Shown here one piece after another: positions 41,108-50,302 of a stretch of 64,000 nucleotides of DNA; positions within the stretch are counted from its first letter, which is position 1; each line of letters starts with the position of its first letter. Source of the DNA: AP-15 sp963712825 (GTDB lineage Bacteria; Pseudomonadota; Alphaproteobacteria; ATCC43930; CGMCC-115725); contig CAVQJP010000025.1 in assembly GCA_963712825.1 (NCBI GenBank), positions 229,601-293,600 of the forward strand, given 5' to 3'. The position numbers were made by a program, and so were the translations under genes. Under the pieces are notes generated by a model that searched no databases, was not told the origin of the DNA, and worked only from the letters and a program-made list of their open reading frames with translations.

Positions 41108-41242
41108 CCTCTGCCAATGCGGTTGGGCCGGATTTGCTCCGTTTCAATCGAATCTGCCATCAGTCCGCAAAAGAGCTTCTCTCCGAGCGGCTACCATCCT
41201 ATCACCAATTCGAAGATACCTGCCGATCAATGAGGGCGGCGC

Positions 41243-42523
41243 ATGCGCATCGAGATCATCTGCACCGGCGACGAGGTTCTGACCGGCAAGATCGTCAACA
41301 CCAATTTCAACTACATGAGCCAGAAGCTCGAAGATTTCGGCCTCTCGGTGTCGTGGGGGACGATCGTCGGCGACGACCGCGAGGAGCTGCTGGCGGCGTT
41401 TCGCATGGCCGGGGAGCGTGCCGACGCGGTCATCGTCAATGGCGGTCTCGGGCCGACCGTCGACGACTTGTCGCAGGAGATCGCGGCGCGCGCCGCCGGC
41501 GTCGACCTCGCTTTGAGCGAGGAGTGGCTCGCCCGCATGGAGGATTTCTTCCGCCGGCGCAGCCGCGTCATGTCGGCGAACAACCGAAAGCAGGCGATGC
41601 TGCCGGTCGGTTCGGAAATGCTCGACAACCCGGTCGGCACCGCCTGCGGCTTTGCGCTCGACATCGGCAAAGCGCGGTTTTTCTTCACCCCCGGCGTGCC
41701 GCGCGAGCTGTTCCGCATGCTCGAGGAGCAGATCATCCCGCGCCTCTTGGCGCGCGCCGGCGCCCCCGGCGCGATCCACCTGAAACGATTTCATTCCTAC
41801 GGTCTGGGCGAGTCGCATGTCGACCAGCTGCTGGCCGGGGTCGAGGAGCTGGTGCCGGACGGCAGCGTCAAGCTCGGCTTTCGCAGCCACTATCCGCAGA
41901 TCGAGACCAAATTGACCGTGCGCGGTGTCGACCGTGACGACATCGAGCGCAAATTGGCGCCGGTCGTCGCCGAGGTCCGCAGGCGGCTCGGCAATTTCAT
42001 CCTCGGCGAGGACGACCAGACCTTGGAGCGCACGGTGCTGGCGGAGCTTGCCGCCCGCAACGGCTCGCTCGCGGTGGTCGAAACCTATACCGGCGGCCAG
42101 ATCGCCGCCCGCATCGCACCATTGCCGGGTGCCGAAAAGGTGTTTCGCCGCGGCCTCGTCGCTCGCGACCCGGCCGAAATCGCGGCGTCGCTCGGTCTCG
42201 ACGGCGCGCTGATCGCTGGCGAAATCAGCCGCGAGACGGCCGAGGCGGTGGCGCGCGCGATGCGCCGCGACACCGGCGCCAGCCATGCGCTCGCGGTGCT
42301 GATCGAGGTCGACGACGGCCCCGACCGGATCGATTTCGGCGGCAGCATCCATCTCGCGATCACCGATGGCGAACGGGTCGAGTCGCGCCGCGCGCGCATC
42401 TATGGCGGCCGCGACTGGGTGCGGCTCGGCGCCGTCGAGCTCGGCCTCGACTGCCTGCGCCGCTACCTCCAGGGCCTGCCGGTCACCGAACGCACCGATT
42501 TTGAGCGCACCGAACGCGATTGA
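41243..42523 (+). CDS. cinA: CinA family protein (competence/damage-inducible protein A)
   Basis: A 426-residue protein with an N-terminal molybdopterin-binding-like COG1058 domain (MRIEIICTGDEVLTGKIVNT, AVIVNGGLGPTVDDLSQEI, FFTPGVPRELFRMLEEQIIP) and a C-terminal CinA amidase-like domain (TLERTVLAELAARNGSLAVV). Homologues hydrolyse ADP-ribose and/or deamidate NMN in NAD salvage. In the C-terminal domain, the usual SCTGG of NMN deamidases reads VETYTGGQIA here, so deamidase activity is doubtful. It lies just right of the restriction-modification island. Confidence 0.88.
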   Translation: MRIEIICTGDEVLTGKIVNTNFNYMSQKLEDFGLSVSWGTIVGDDREELLAAFRMAGERADAVIVNGGLGPTVDDLSQEIAARAAGVDLALSEEWLARMEDFFRRRSRVMSANNRKQAMLPVGSEMLDNPVGTACGFALDIGKARFFFTPGVPRELFRMLEEQIIPRLLARAGAPGAIHLKRFHSYGLGESHVDQLLAGVEELVPDGSVKLGFRSHYPQIETKLTVRGVDRDDIERKLAPVVAEVRRRLGNFILGEDDQTLERTVLAELAARNGSLAVVETYTGGQIAARIAPLPGAEKVFRRGLVARDPAEIAASLGLDGALIAGEISRETAEAVARAMRRDTGASHALAVLIEVDDGPDRIDFGGSIHLAITDGERVESRRARIYGGRDWVRLGAVELGLDCLRRYLQGLPVTERTDFERTERD

Positions 42524-42576
42524 GGGTGCAGGAGCTGACGGGTGCAGGAATAAGTCCCGCGGCCTCCGAAACGGGC

Positions 42577-43035
42577 TTAGGCGCGCTTTTCGGCAAGAAG
42601 GTCGCGGATTTCTTCGAGCAGAGCTTCGCTGCGCGGGGGCGCCGGCGGTGCCGCCTCTGGACGCCGATAGACGCGCGACAGCGCCTTGACGAGCCAGAAT
42701 ACCGCAAAGCTGACGATCAGGAATTGTATCACGGTGTTGACGAACACGCCGACGTTCAACGTCACCGCACCCGCCTTCTGCGCATCCGCCAAAGTCGCCG
42801 CGTGCGGCCCCTTCAACGTGACAAAGATGTTGCTGAAGTCGATGCCGCCGACGAGGAGACCGATTACCGGGGTCAGGATGTCCTTGACCAGGCTGTTGAC
42901 GACACCGGTAAAGGCGACGCCGATGATGATGCCGACGGCGAGGTCGACGACGTTGCCGCGCATGATAAAGGCGCGGAACTCGCCGAGCCAACCCGGCTGG
43001 CGCAAGCCGATCGAAGTCGCGGTTCGCTCGCTCAT
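42577..43035 (-). CDS. mscL: large-conductance mechanosensitive channel
   Basis: A ~152-residue MscL that opens under membrane tension to release solutes in osmotic downshock. The first helix (FRAFIMRGNVVDLAVGIIIG) and the pore-lining VAFTGVVNSLVKDILTPVIG are very clear, as is the second helix (VFVNTVIQFLIVSFAVFWLV) and the charged C-terminal bundle (EALLEEIRDLLAEKRA). The second ATG (43035) sits at the right distance from AGGGG. It is divergent from the first MetE-core gene. Confidence 0.97.
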   Translation of the reverse strand: MSERTATSIGLRQPGWLGEFRAFIMRGNVVDLAVGIIIGVAFTGVVNSLVKDILTPVIGLLVGGIDFSNIFVTLKGPHAATLADAQKAGAVTLNVGVFVNTVIQFLIVSFAVFWLVKALSRVYRRPEAAPPAPPRSEALLEEIRDLLAEKRA

Positions 43036-43126
43036 AGCCATTCCCCTTTACCGATCGGCTGCATTATCGCACAAAATCGGGGTGCGGGCCGGGACGTCTT
43101 AAAAACCAAGCCGAGGGGAGGGGGCA

Positions 43127-44281
43127 ATGCTGTACAGCACCGAACGGATCATGACGACCCATGCCGGCTCGCTGCCGCGTCCGGCCGATCTGCGGGACAT
43201 GGTCGTCGCCAAGGCCAACGGCGCACCCTATGACGCCGACGAGCTCGCCGGGCGGCTCAAATCGGCAGTGGCGGAAGTCGTGCGGCATCAGGCGGCGTGC
43301 GGCATCGACTGCGTCAACGATGGCGAATTGTCAAAGACCAACTTTACCGATTATGTGCGCTGGCGCATCGCCGGCTATGTCGAGCGCCCCTCCGCCGGGC
43401 CGCGGCGGCTCAGCATCACGGCGCGCGACGAAACCCGCTTTGCCGAGTATTTCGCGGCAAACCCGCGCGCCCGCCCGGTCGGCCCGCCGACGATGCCGGT
43501 CTGCGTCGAGAAATTGCGCTATACCGGCCAGGCCGACCTTGCCGTCGACATCGCCAATTTCAAAGCCGCGCTCGCCGGCGTCAATGTCGCCGAAGGGTTC
43601 CTGCCCGCCAACTCGCCGGGCACGATCGAGCACTGGCTGGCCAATGAATACTATAAAAGCGACGAGGAATTCGTCTTTGCGATTGCCGAAATCATGCATG
43701 AGGAATACCAGGCGATCGTCGATGCCGGGTTTCTGCTGCAGATCGACGACCCCGATTTGCCCGACGGGTGGAATTGCCTGCCGCAGATCACCCTGCCCGA
43801 ATACCGTAAATATGCCGCGGTCAGGGTCGAGGCACTGAACCACGCGCTCGCCGGCATCCCCAAGGAAAAGGTGCGGCTGCATGTGTGCTGGGGCAGCCAT
43901 CACGGCCCGCATCACGACGACATCCCGTTGCGGGACATCATCGACCTGATCTTTCGGGTCGAGGCCGGGAGCTTTTCGATCGAGGCCTCAAATCCCTGCC
44001 ACGAGCACGAATGGCATGTGTTCGAGACCGCGAAATTGCCCGAGGGCGCGACCCTGGTGCCGGGTGTGGTCGGCCATTGCACCGACTTTATCGAGCACCC
44101 CGACCTCGTCGCCGAACGGCTGGTGCGCTATGCGCGGCTCGTCGGGCGCGAGAACGTGCTGGCCGGCACCGACTGCGGCATCGGGACCCGCGTCGGCCAC
44201 CCGTCGATCTGCTGGGCCAAGCTCGAGGCATTGGCCGAAGGGGCGCGCCGCGCCACCAAGATCCTGTGGGGCCGGAACTGA
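43127..44281 (+). CDS. cobalamin-independent methionine synthase-type (MetE core) protein, paralogue 1
   Basis: A 384-residue protein equal to the C-terminal catalytic half of MetE. It starts STERIMTTHAGSLPRPADLR and holds the expected zinc ligands: His and Cys in LHVCWGSHHGPH, Glu in FSIEASNPCHEHEW and Cys in AGTDCGIGTRVG. Short MetE-core proteins move methyl or alkyl groups between thiols and other carriers. Epoxyalkane:coenzyme M transferase has the same fold and size. Whether this one makes methionine is open. It is preceded by a strong ribosome-binding site (GAGGGGAGGGGG) and followed by a convergent methylenetetrahydrofolate reductase gene. Confidence 0.88.
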   Translation: MLYSTERIMTTHAGSLPRPADLRDMVVAKANGAPYDADELAGRLKSAVAEVVRHQAACGIDCVNDGELSKTNFTDYVRWRIAGYVERPSAGPRRLSITARDETRFAEYFAANPRARPVGPPTMPVCVEKLRYTGQADLAVDIANFKAALAGVNVAEGFLPANSPGTIEHWLANEYYKSDEEFVFAIAEIMHEEYQAIVDAGFLLQIDDPDLPDGWNCLPQITLPEYRKYAAVRVEALNHALAGIPKEKVRLHVCWGSHHGPHHDDIPLRDIIDLIFRVEAGSFSIEASNPCHEHEWHVFETAKLPEGATLVPGVVGHCTDFIEHPDLVAERLVRYARLVGRENVLAGTDCGIGTRVGHPSICWAKLEALAEGARRATKILWGRN

Positions 44282-44347
44282 GACCCTGGACCCTGTCGGG
44301 TCAGACATCCGGGCACGCGGGAGCGTATTGACGCCTGGAAGCTGCGT

Positions 44348-45262
44348 TCAGAAGAGATCGCCGCGCGCTCTGGCATGCATCCATTCGGCGGTCCGGCGCA
44401 CCCCGCCGAAGGTGAAGATGTGGAGGCCGTCGATCGCGACCCCGCGCTCTTCGGCGGCGACCAGCGAGCCGATCAGCTCCTCGGGGGTGGCTTCGGCGAG
44501 GATGCGGGCGAACGCGGTCTGGCCGCGGCCGAGTGCGCGCAACGACGCGCCGATGCCGCAGCGCACCGCGAATTTGGCGAGGGTCGCGATCGTCGCGGGT
44601 CCGGCGACGCCGATGCGGATCGGGCAGTCGACGCCATCGGCGCGCAACCCCTGCAGCCAGCGCTCGACCGGGGCCGGCTCGAACACGAACTGCGTGACCA
44701 GCGAGGTTGCGAGGCCGCGCTCGCGGGCGAGAGCCAGCTTGGCGCGCAGCCGCGCGTCGAGACCGCGGCGGTCAACGCTCGGATGACCTTCGGGGTAGCC
44801 GGCAAACGCGACATGGCCGACCCCGTGGCTCTCGACCAGGCCGGTCGCGAGCAAGTTGGCGCTGTCGCGAAACGGGCCCGTCGCCTGGGCGGGGTCGCCG
44901 CCGATCAGCAGCACGCTCGTCACCGCGGCGTCGCCGGCTGCGCGCCGCAGAAAGTCGCGCGCCTGGGTGAAGCTCGCGAGCCGCCGCACCGCGACATGCG
45001 GCACCGGCTCGAACCCGGCGCGGCGCAGCCGGACGCAGGCGGCGACGATGTCGTGATGGGTGACGCTGCCCGGGTGGTTGACAAAGACCGTCGTCCCCGG
45101 CGCCAGCAACTCGCCGAGCCGGTCGCGCGCCGGGTCGTCGCGCGGCGAGATTTCGACCGAAGCCCTGCCGATCAGCTGCGCCGCGCGGCGGGCGCGGGCC
45201 CGGTCGGCACTGGCCCGGTCGGCACTGGTCGCGTCCGGGGGCGCCATGGCGGCTCCCGTCAT
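44348..45262 (-). CDS. methylenetetrahydrofolate reductase family protein
   Basis: A 304-residue protein of the MTHFR fold. VEISPRDDPARDRLGELLAP opens the barrel, VFVNHPGSVTHHDIVAACVR and FEPVPHVAVRRLASFTQARD correspond to the folate-site strands, and VLLIGGDPAQATGPF and THE-like segments follow. ATSLVTQFVFEPAPVERWLQ and the late GLHIFTFGGVRRTAEW complete it. It would reduce methylene-THF to methyl-THF with FAD. It is shorter and more divergent than MetF, and this branch is often linked to demethylation gene clusters. The N-terminus carries a 15-bp tandem duplication (45201-45230) encoding SADRA repeats. ATGA overlap couples it to the upstream methyltransferase-like gene. Confidence 0.8.
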   Translation of the reverse strand: MTGAAMAPPDATSADRASADRARARRAAQLIGRASVEISPRDDPARDRLGELLAPGTTVFVNHPGSVTHHDIVAACVRLRRAGFEPVPHVAVRRLASFTQARDFLRRAAGDAAVTSVLLIGGDPAQATGPFRDSANLLATGLVESHGVGHVAFAGYPEGHPSVDRRGLDARLRAKLALARERGLATSLVTQFVFEPAPVERWLQGLRADGVDCPIRIGVAGPATIATLAKFAVRCGIGASLRALGRGQTAFARILAEATPEELIGSLVAAEERGVAIDGLHIFTFGGVRRTAEWMHARARGDLF

Positions 45263-46629
45263 CCCGAATTCCTTTTGCGCGAGATCACGTAGGATTCGTC
45301 CCAGAACCACAGCCCGCCATATTTGCGCAGCACCTTTTTGGTGGCGTCGAGATAGGCGCCGCTGCTGATCGCCTCGGACAGCCGTTCGTCCTCGATCTGC
45401 GCGACATAGACCGCAGCGTTCCAGGCCGCGAACAGGGTCGAGGTGCCGATCGTCTCGCTGATCTCGCTCGGCAGGGTGTGCATGTCGTAGCGGAACAGCG
45501 AGCGGGCGTCGGCGTAGGCGCCGAAATTGAACGCGCGTGCGGCGCTGCCGAGCTCGGTCTTGGCGGCGCGCAGCAGCGCGTGGCGGTCGGCGGTAAACGG
45601 GTCTTCTCCGGGCCAAATGCGCTGGATGATCTCGAGGCCGGGATCGTCGCCGTGCGAATGGATCGCGATCAGCCGGCCGCCGGGGGCGAGGGCGCGGGCG
45701 AGCGGCGCTATGATCCGACGCGCCTTGAACTCGAGCGGGGCGCGGGCGCGGTAGGGCTGCGAGGCGATGACCAAATCATAGTCGGCGCGGGTCGAGCCGC
45801 GGCGCGGGCGCACCTGGTCGAGCAGGAATTTGTGATCCTCGCGATAGACCACCAGCACGACCGGCTTGTCGTAGACCGGGTTGCCGCTGCCGGCGCTGGC
45901 CCGCGCCTGCCAGTGTTCGTTCAGAACGGTCTGCAGGTCGCCGATCTGCAGCTCGAAATCGTGCGCGGTGCTGCCGGTGAGCGGCAATTCGTGCCAGACG
46001 AGGCTCGTCGCCGCGGTGACCGACCGCGGGCTCAGCCACGGCGCCTCGGCGTAGTACATGTTGGTCATGACGAGGACGGTCGCCGGGTGCTCGAACAGGC
46101 GGTCGGGCATCTTTTCCAAGGTCAGGCGGACATCTTCGAGGCTGATCTCTTTCGCGACGACGTAGAACGGCATCGTCGGAAAGCGCTGGTGCATCGCCCG
46201 CATCGTGCGCGTCAGGACGGTGCCGTCGCCGGTGCCGGCGTCGAACAGACGCAATGCCGGCGGACGCGGGTGGATGTTGCCCAACTCCATGCCCACTCGT
46301 TGGGCTATTGCCCACTTTTCGCCGCAGGTCGTGACAAACAGCAGGTATTTCTGGCGATTGTCGTAAAAGCGAAAGTTGCGCGCCGCTCCCGCGGCGGCCG
46401 GCGGGACGAGGATCGGAGCCGCGGCGGCCGGGACGCCGTTGACCGCGGGTTCGGGCTGGCGCGCGATAAAGGCGTGGACCCGGTCGGCGGTGTCAGTGGT
46501 TACGCGACCGCCGAGGCGGAGCCGGCTGACGAGCTTGCCGTCATTGACCGCGAGGCGGCCAAAGGTCGACTCCGCCATGCCGGCGTGGCGGCAGTAGTCG
46601 GCGATGTCGCGCAACAGCGCCTCGCTCAT
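45259..46629 (-). CDS. SAM-dependent methyltransferase-like protein with N-terminal extension
   Basis: A 456-residue protein. Residues 1-75 look like a small helical domain (LLRDIADYCRHAGMAESTFG, then LAVNDGKLVSRLRLGGRVTT) followed by an Ala/Pro linker. From about residue 85 there is a Rossmann methyltransferase core with motif I LRLFDAGTGDGTVLTRTM and post-motif strand VVAKEISLEDVRLTLEKM. Later, ARALAPGGRLIAIHSHGDDP matches motif VI. Its substrate is unknown. It is translationally coupled (ATGA) to the MTHFR-family gene, so the methyl group it handles is probably linked to folate-bound one-carbon units. Start MSEALLRD is preferred over the frame opening at 46692. Confidence 0.72.
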   Translation of the reverse strand: MSEALLRDIADYCRHAGMAESTFGRLAVNDGKLVSRLRLGGRVTTDTADRVHAFIARQPEPAVNGVPAAAAPILVPPAAAGAARNFRFYDNRQKYLLFVTTCGEKWAIAQRVGMELGNIHPRPPALRLFDAGTGDGTVLTRTMRAMHQRFPTMPFYVVAKEISLEDVRLTLEKMPDRLFEHPATVLVMTNMYYAEAPWLSPRSVTAATSLVWHELPLTGSTAHDFELQIGDLQTVLNEHWQARASAGSGNPVYDKPVVLVVYREDHKFLLDQVRPRRGSTRADYDLVIASQPYRARAPLEFKARRIIAPLARALAPGGRLIAIHSHGDDPGLEIIQRIWPGEDPFTADRHALLRAAKTELGSAARAFNFGAYADARSLFRYDMHTLPSEISETIGTSTLFAAWNAAVYVAQIEDERLSEAISSGAYLDATKKVLRKYGGLWFWDESYVISRKRNSG

Positions 46630-46729
46630 CGGGGCAGTCCCGCAGTTCCGGAATGCGAGTAGAACCTGAGCGGGCGGCTTGGTAAACCACATAATTGCCC
46701 ACCGTCAGGTGGGCAAGCCCTATGGGCGG

Positions 46730-46795
46730 TTACAAAGCCGGCACACCGCGCACCCCGAGCAGTCGCCGCAGCTCGCGATCAAGCGTGGCGGGCAT
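46730..46795 (-). pseudogene. 21-codon ORF, possible HicA toxin stub
   Basis: The ATG follows immediately after the stop of the DUF1902/HicB-like gene and the ORF reads MPATLDRELRRLLGVRGVPA before a TAA. The first half resembles the helix that opens small HicA-type toxins (ELRRLL-x-x-GC), but the rest of the domain is missing. This is a weak call based mostly on position: it may be a decayed partner of the HicB-like gene. Confidence 0.35.
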
Positions 46796-47044
46796 TCAAG
46801 CGGCAGCGACTACCGGCACCGATTGCACGCGCTCCGCGATGACGTGGAGCTCGATCTCCTCAGCAGGCGTTGCAAGCCCGTTTTCGGCTGCGATTTCGGG
46901 GGCGATTTCGAGCACCCGGGAAACTAGCTGCTCAAAGGTCGGCGCTTCCGTCGTCAAGGGCAGTTCGTCATTGGAGCACCACCACACACCGGCCTCGCCA
47001 TCCCATTCCGCGCGTATCTCGAAACTTTTCAGTAATCCCGACAT
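46796..47044 (-). CDS. DUF1902 / HicB-like protein
   Basis: An 82-residue protein that starts SGLLKSFEIRAEWDGEAGVW followed by WCSNDELPLTTEAPTFEQLV and ALEIAPEIAAENGL-like helices, the partial RNase-H-like fold of HicB/DUF1902 antitoxins. The ATG is preceded by GAGGAGG. Such proteins normally neutralise a HicA mRNA interferase encoded next to them. Here only a short stub follows, so this antitoxin may be orphaned. Confidence 0.7.
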   Translation of the reverse strand: MSGLLKSFEIRAEWDGEAGVWWCSNDELPLTTEAPTFEQLVSRVLEIAPEIAAENGLATPAEEIELHVIAERVQSVPVVAAA

Positions 47045-47245
47045 TCGGCCTCCTCGTGGCCCCCGCTTTCGGCAAAAATGGTAGCGGAGGGCTGCGGACA
47101 AAACCACAGCCGCGGCATGTCGCACTCGGTGCATTCGATGCGCTTCTGCTTCATGAAGCGAGAGGAAAGCGCGGACGCTTGGTGTTAAAATCTATGCCGC
47201 ACACGCCGCGCCGCTGTTCGGCCGGCCAAAAACAGGGGAGGAGCG

Positions 47246-48466
47246 ATGAGACGCAGCACCGATCGTATCCTGACAAGCCATGCCGGCAGCCTGCCGCGCC
47301 CGGATGCGCTGATCGCAGCCAACCGCGCGCACGAGACCGGTGCGGCGCTCGATGAGCGGCGTTACGAAGACACCTTGCGCGAGGCCGTCGGCGACGTCGT
47401 GCGGCATCAGCAGGATCTCGGCATCGACATTCCGGGCGACGGCGAGTTCGGCAAGCCGATGGGCCAGAGCGTCAACTACGGCTCGTGGTGGCGCTATTCG
47501 TGGCAGCGCCTCGGCGGGCTCAGGCACGACGGGCCGAGCCTCTACGAGATGGCGCCGCGGCGCTCGCGCCCGGGCGAGGTCGTGCTGACGAGCTTTGGCG
47601 ACCGCCGCGACCGCACCCAGTTCGCCGCCGCCTATGGCGACCCCGATTCCGGCATCACCACCGGCCCGCGCCCGCCAGCGCCGGTCTGCGTCACCCCGCT
47701 GACCTATACCGGCGACGACGCGATCAAGGCGGATATCGCCCGTTTCAAAGCGGCGTTGGCGGCGGCCGGGGTCGTGGAAGGCTTTATGAGCGCGGTGGCG
47801 CCGGGCAGCGCCGCGCGCATCGGCAACGAATACTACAAGACCGACGAAGAATTGCTCTACGCCTGCGCCGAGGCGATGCGCGAGGAGTACAAGGCGATCC
47901 TCGAGGCCGGACTGGTGCTGCAGCTCGACGACCCGGCGATCGCCGAAAACTGGGACATGATCAACCCGGCGCCGACGGTCGAAGAATACCAGAAGTTCAC
48001 GATGCTGCGCGTCGAGGCGTTGAACCACGCGATCCGGGGCTTGCCGGCGGACCGCATCCGCTTTCATTTATGCTGGGGTAGCTGGCACGGGCCGCATGTC
48101 AGCGACATTGCGATGCGCGACATCGTCGAGGTCATGCTGAAGGTCAATGCACAAGCCTATTCGTTCGAGGCCGGCAATGTCCGCCACGAGCACGAATGGA
48201 AGGTGTGGCAGGAGGTCAAACTGCCGGAGGGCAAGCTGATCCTGCCGGGGGTGGTCAGCCACGCGACCAACGTCGTCGAGCACCCCGAGCTCGTCGCCGA
48301 CCGCATTCGCCACTTTGCCGACGCGGTCGGACGCGAGCGGGTCATCGCGTCCACCGATTGCGGGCTCGGCGGCCGGGTTCACCCGCAGATCGCCTGGGCC
48401 AAGCTCGAGGCGCTGGCGCAGGGTGCGGCGCTGGCGAGCCGCCAGCTGTGGGGTAGGGGACCATGA
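47246..48466 (+). CDS. MetE-core methyltransferase, paralogue 2
   Basis: A 406-residue MetE-core protein (STDRILTSHAGSLPRPDALI). Zinc-site residues are in FHLCWGSWHGPHVSD, AYSFEAGNVRHEHEW and ASTDCGLGGRVHPQIAWAKL. Compared with paralogue 1 it has an insertion of about 20 residues after residue 75 (WWRYSWQRLGGLRHDGPSLY). Its stop overlaps the start of paralogue 3 (ATGA), and the two proteins are nearly identical in the last 200 residues, which shows a tandem duplication. They may form a heteromer or act on related substrates. A strong Shine-Dalgarno (AGGGGAGGAG) precedes the ATG. Confidence 0.88.
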   Translation: MRRSTDRILTSHAGSLPRPDALIAANRAHETGAALDERRYEDTLREAVGDVVRHQQDLGIDIPGDGEFGKPMGQSVNYGSWWRYSWQRLGGLRHDGPSLYEMAPRRSRPGEVVLTSFGDRRDRTQFAAAYGDPDSGITTGPRPPAPVCVTPLTYTGDDAIKADIARFKAALAAAGVVEGFMSAVAPGSAARIGNEYYKTDEELLYACAEAMREEYKAILEAGLVLQLDDPAIAENWDMINPAPTVEEYQKFTMLRVEALNHAIRGLPADRIRFHLCWGSWHGPHVSDIAMRDIVEVMLKVNAQAYSFEAGNVRHEHEWKVWQEVKLPEGKLILPGVVSHATNVVEHPELVADRIRHFADAVGRERVIASTDCGLGGRVHPQIAWAKLEALAQGAALASRQLWGRGP

Positions 48467-49677
48467 GAACCAGCACCGACCATATCCTGACGAGCCATGT
48501 CGGCAGCCTGCCGCGCCCCGACGATTTGATCGCGGCGAACCGCGCGCGCGACGCCGGCGAGGCGCCTGACGAGCCGGCGTTCCAGGCGACGTTGCGGGGC
48601 GCGGTCGGCGATGCCGTGCGCCATCAGAAGGAGCTCGGCGTCGACGTGCCGGGCGACGGCGAGTTCGGCAAGTCGGTCGGCCACCGGGTCAATTACGGTG
48701 CCTGGTGGAACTACGTGTTCCTGCGGCTCGGCGGGCTCGAGCTCGGCGGCCCAAGCCTCGACGATGTGCCCCCGCGGCCGGCGCGCCCGGGCGAGATCGT
48801 GCTGTTGAACGCCGCCCGCCGGCGCGACCGCGTGCGGTTTGCCGAGGCTTATGCCGATCGCGAGTTGGGGGTGTTCATGGGGCCGCGCCCGACCACAGGA
48901 CCGGTGTGCGTGGGTCCGCTGACCTATACCGGCCAGGACGCCATCAGGGCCGACATCGACAACTTCAAGGCGGCGTTGACGGCGGCCGGGGTCGAGGAAG
49001 GTTTCATGACCTCGGTGGCGCCGGGCAGCGCCTACCGCATTCCCAACACCTACTACCGGAGCGACGAGGAGTTTCTCCATGCCTGGGCCGAGGCGATGCG
49101 CGAGGAGTACAAGGCGATCGTCGACGCCGGGCTGATCCTGCAGCTCGACGACCCGGCGACCGCGACCGGGTGGGACATGATCGACCCCGAGCCCGCGGTC
49201 GAAGACTACCAGAAGTTTACGATGGTCCGGGTCGAAGCGTTGAACCATGCGCTGCGCGGTCTGCCCGAGGACCGCATCCGCTTTCATTTGTGCTGGGGCA
49301 GCTGGCACGGCCCGCACACGACCGACCTGCCGATGCGCGACATCGTCGAAGTGATGCTGAAGGTCAATGCCCAGGCCTATTCGTTCGAGGCCGGCAATGT
49401 CCGCCACGAGCACGAATGGAAGGTGTGGCAGGAGGTCGAATTGCCGGACGGCAAAATCATCCTGCCGGGGGTCGTCAGCCACGCCACCAACGTCGTCGAG
49501 CATCCGGAACTGGTGGCCGACCGCATCCTACGCTTTGCCGACGCGGTCGGGCGCGAGCGGGTCATCGCCTCCACCGATTGCGGCCTCGGCGGCCGGGTTC
49601 ACCCGCAGATCGCCTGGGCCAAGCTCGACGCGCTGGCGCAGGGTGCGGCCCTCGCCACCCGCCAGCTGTGGCGCTAG
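48463..49677 (+). CDS. MetE-core methyltransferase, paralogue 3
   Basis: A 404-residue tandem duplicate of paralogue 2 with the same zinc ligands (FHLCWGSWHGPHTTD, YSFEAGN, STDCGLGGRVHPQIA). The N-terminal halves differ more than the C-terminal halves (for example YVFLRLGGLELGGPSL against YSWQRLGGLRHDGPSL), so substrate recognition may have diverged while the methyl-transfer core was kept. No other gene follows on this strand before the insertion sequence. Confidence 0.88.
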   Translation: MRTSTDHILTSHVGSLPRPDDLIAANRARDAGEAPDEPAFQATLRGAVGDAVRHQKELGVDVPGDGEFGKSVGHRVNYGAWWNYVFLRLGGLELGGPSLDDVPPRPARPGEIVLLNAARRRDRVRFAEAYADRELGVFMGPRPTTGPVCVGPLTYTGQDAIRADIDNFKAALTAAGVEEGFMTSVAPGSAYRIPNTYYRSDEEFLHAWAEAMREEYKAIVDAGLILQLDDPATATGWDMIDPEPAVEDYQKFTMVRVEALNHALRGLPEDRIRFHLCWGSWHGPHTTDLPMRDIVEVMLKVNAQAYSFEAGNVRHEHEWKVWQEVELPDGKIILPGVVSHATNVVEHPELVADRILRFADAVGRERVIASTDCGLGGRVHPQIAWAKLDALAQGAALATRQLWR

Positions 49678-49742
49678 CGCACCGACGCATTCTGAAGATT
49701 CACTTGGTGAGCGCAGACCAATGCCACGCCAAAATCCGACCA

Positions 49743-49796
49743 CACCGGCGAAGGCCGGTGCCCATGGCGGAAATGGGTCCCGGCCTCCGCCGGGAA
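49743..49796. repeat. paired palindromes (BIME-like intergenic repeat)
   Basis: Two palindromes, CACCGGCGAAGGCCGGTG (49743-49760) and TCCCGGCCTCCGCCGGGA (49778-49795), lie 17 bp apart. The first recurs, slightly altered and inverted, at 54386-54404. The layout matches extragenic palindrome pairs mobilised by a TnpA-REP-like enzyme, though no such gene is in the window. Confidence 0.7.
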
Positions 49797-50302
49797 GGCA
49801 AAAAAGGGGCCACGAGTTTGAATCATTCGAATGCATCCAAGCGCTAGAGCGTGATCCCAAGAGTTTGAATTGAGTAGATATTCCCACACACCGGATTTTG
49901 TGATTCAAGATGCTGGCTGGGGTTGGGGGCCAGCATCGAATGGCAAGACCCTATTCACAGGACCTGCGCGATCGGGTGGTTGCTGCGGTGGCGAGCGGTC
50001 GCACCTGTCGGGCGACGGCGGCGCTGTTTGGGGTCAGCGTCGCCAGCGTGGTCAAATGGTCGCAGCGCTGGCGGGCCACTGGCAGTGCCGCGGCCAAGCC
50101 GATGGGCGGGCGGCGGCCGCTGCGGCTGCGGGGCGAGCGCGCGTGGCTATCGGCGCGGATCGCCGAAAAGCCGGATCTGACCCTTCGGGCGGTAATGGCT
50201 GAGCTGGCTGAGCGCGGCACGCCGGCGAGCTACGGGGCAGTCTGGCGCTTCTTCCGCCACGAGGGGATCACCTTTAAAAAAAAGCCTGCACGCCAGCGAG
50301 CA

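Noticed and set aside
46697..46714. Palindrome GCCCACC-gtca-GGTGGGC as a terminator
   Set aside because: A good hairpin, but no T run follows on either strand; kept only as a possible operator or repeat.
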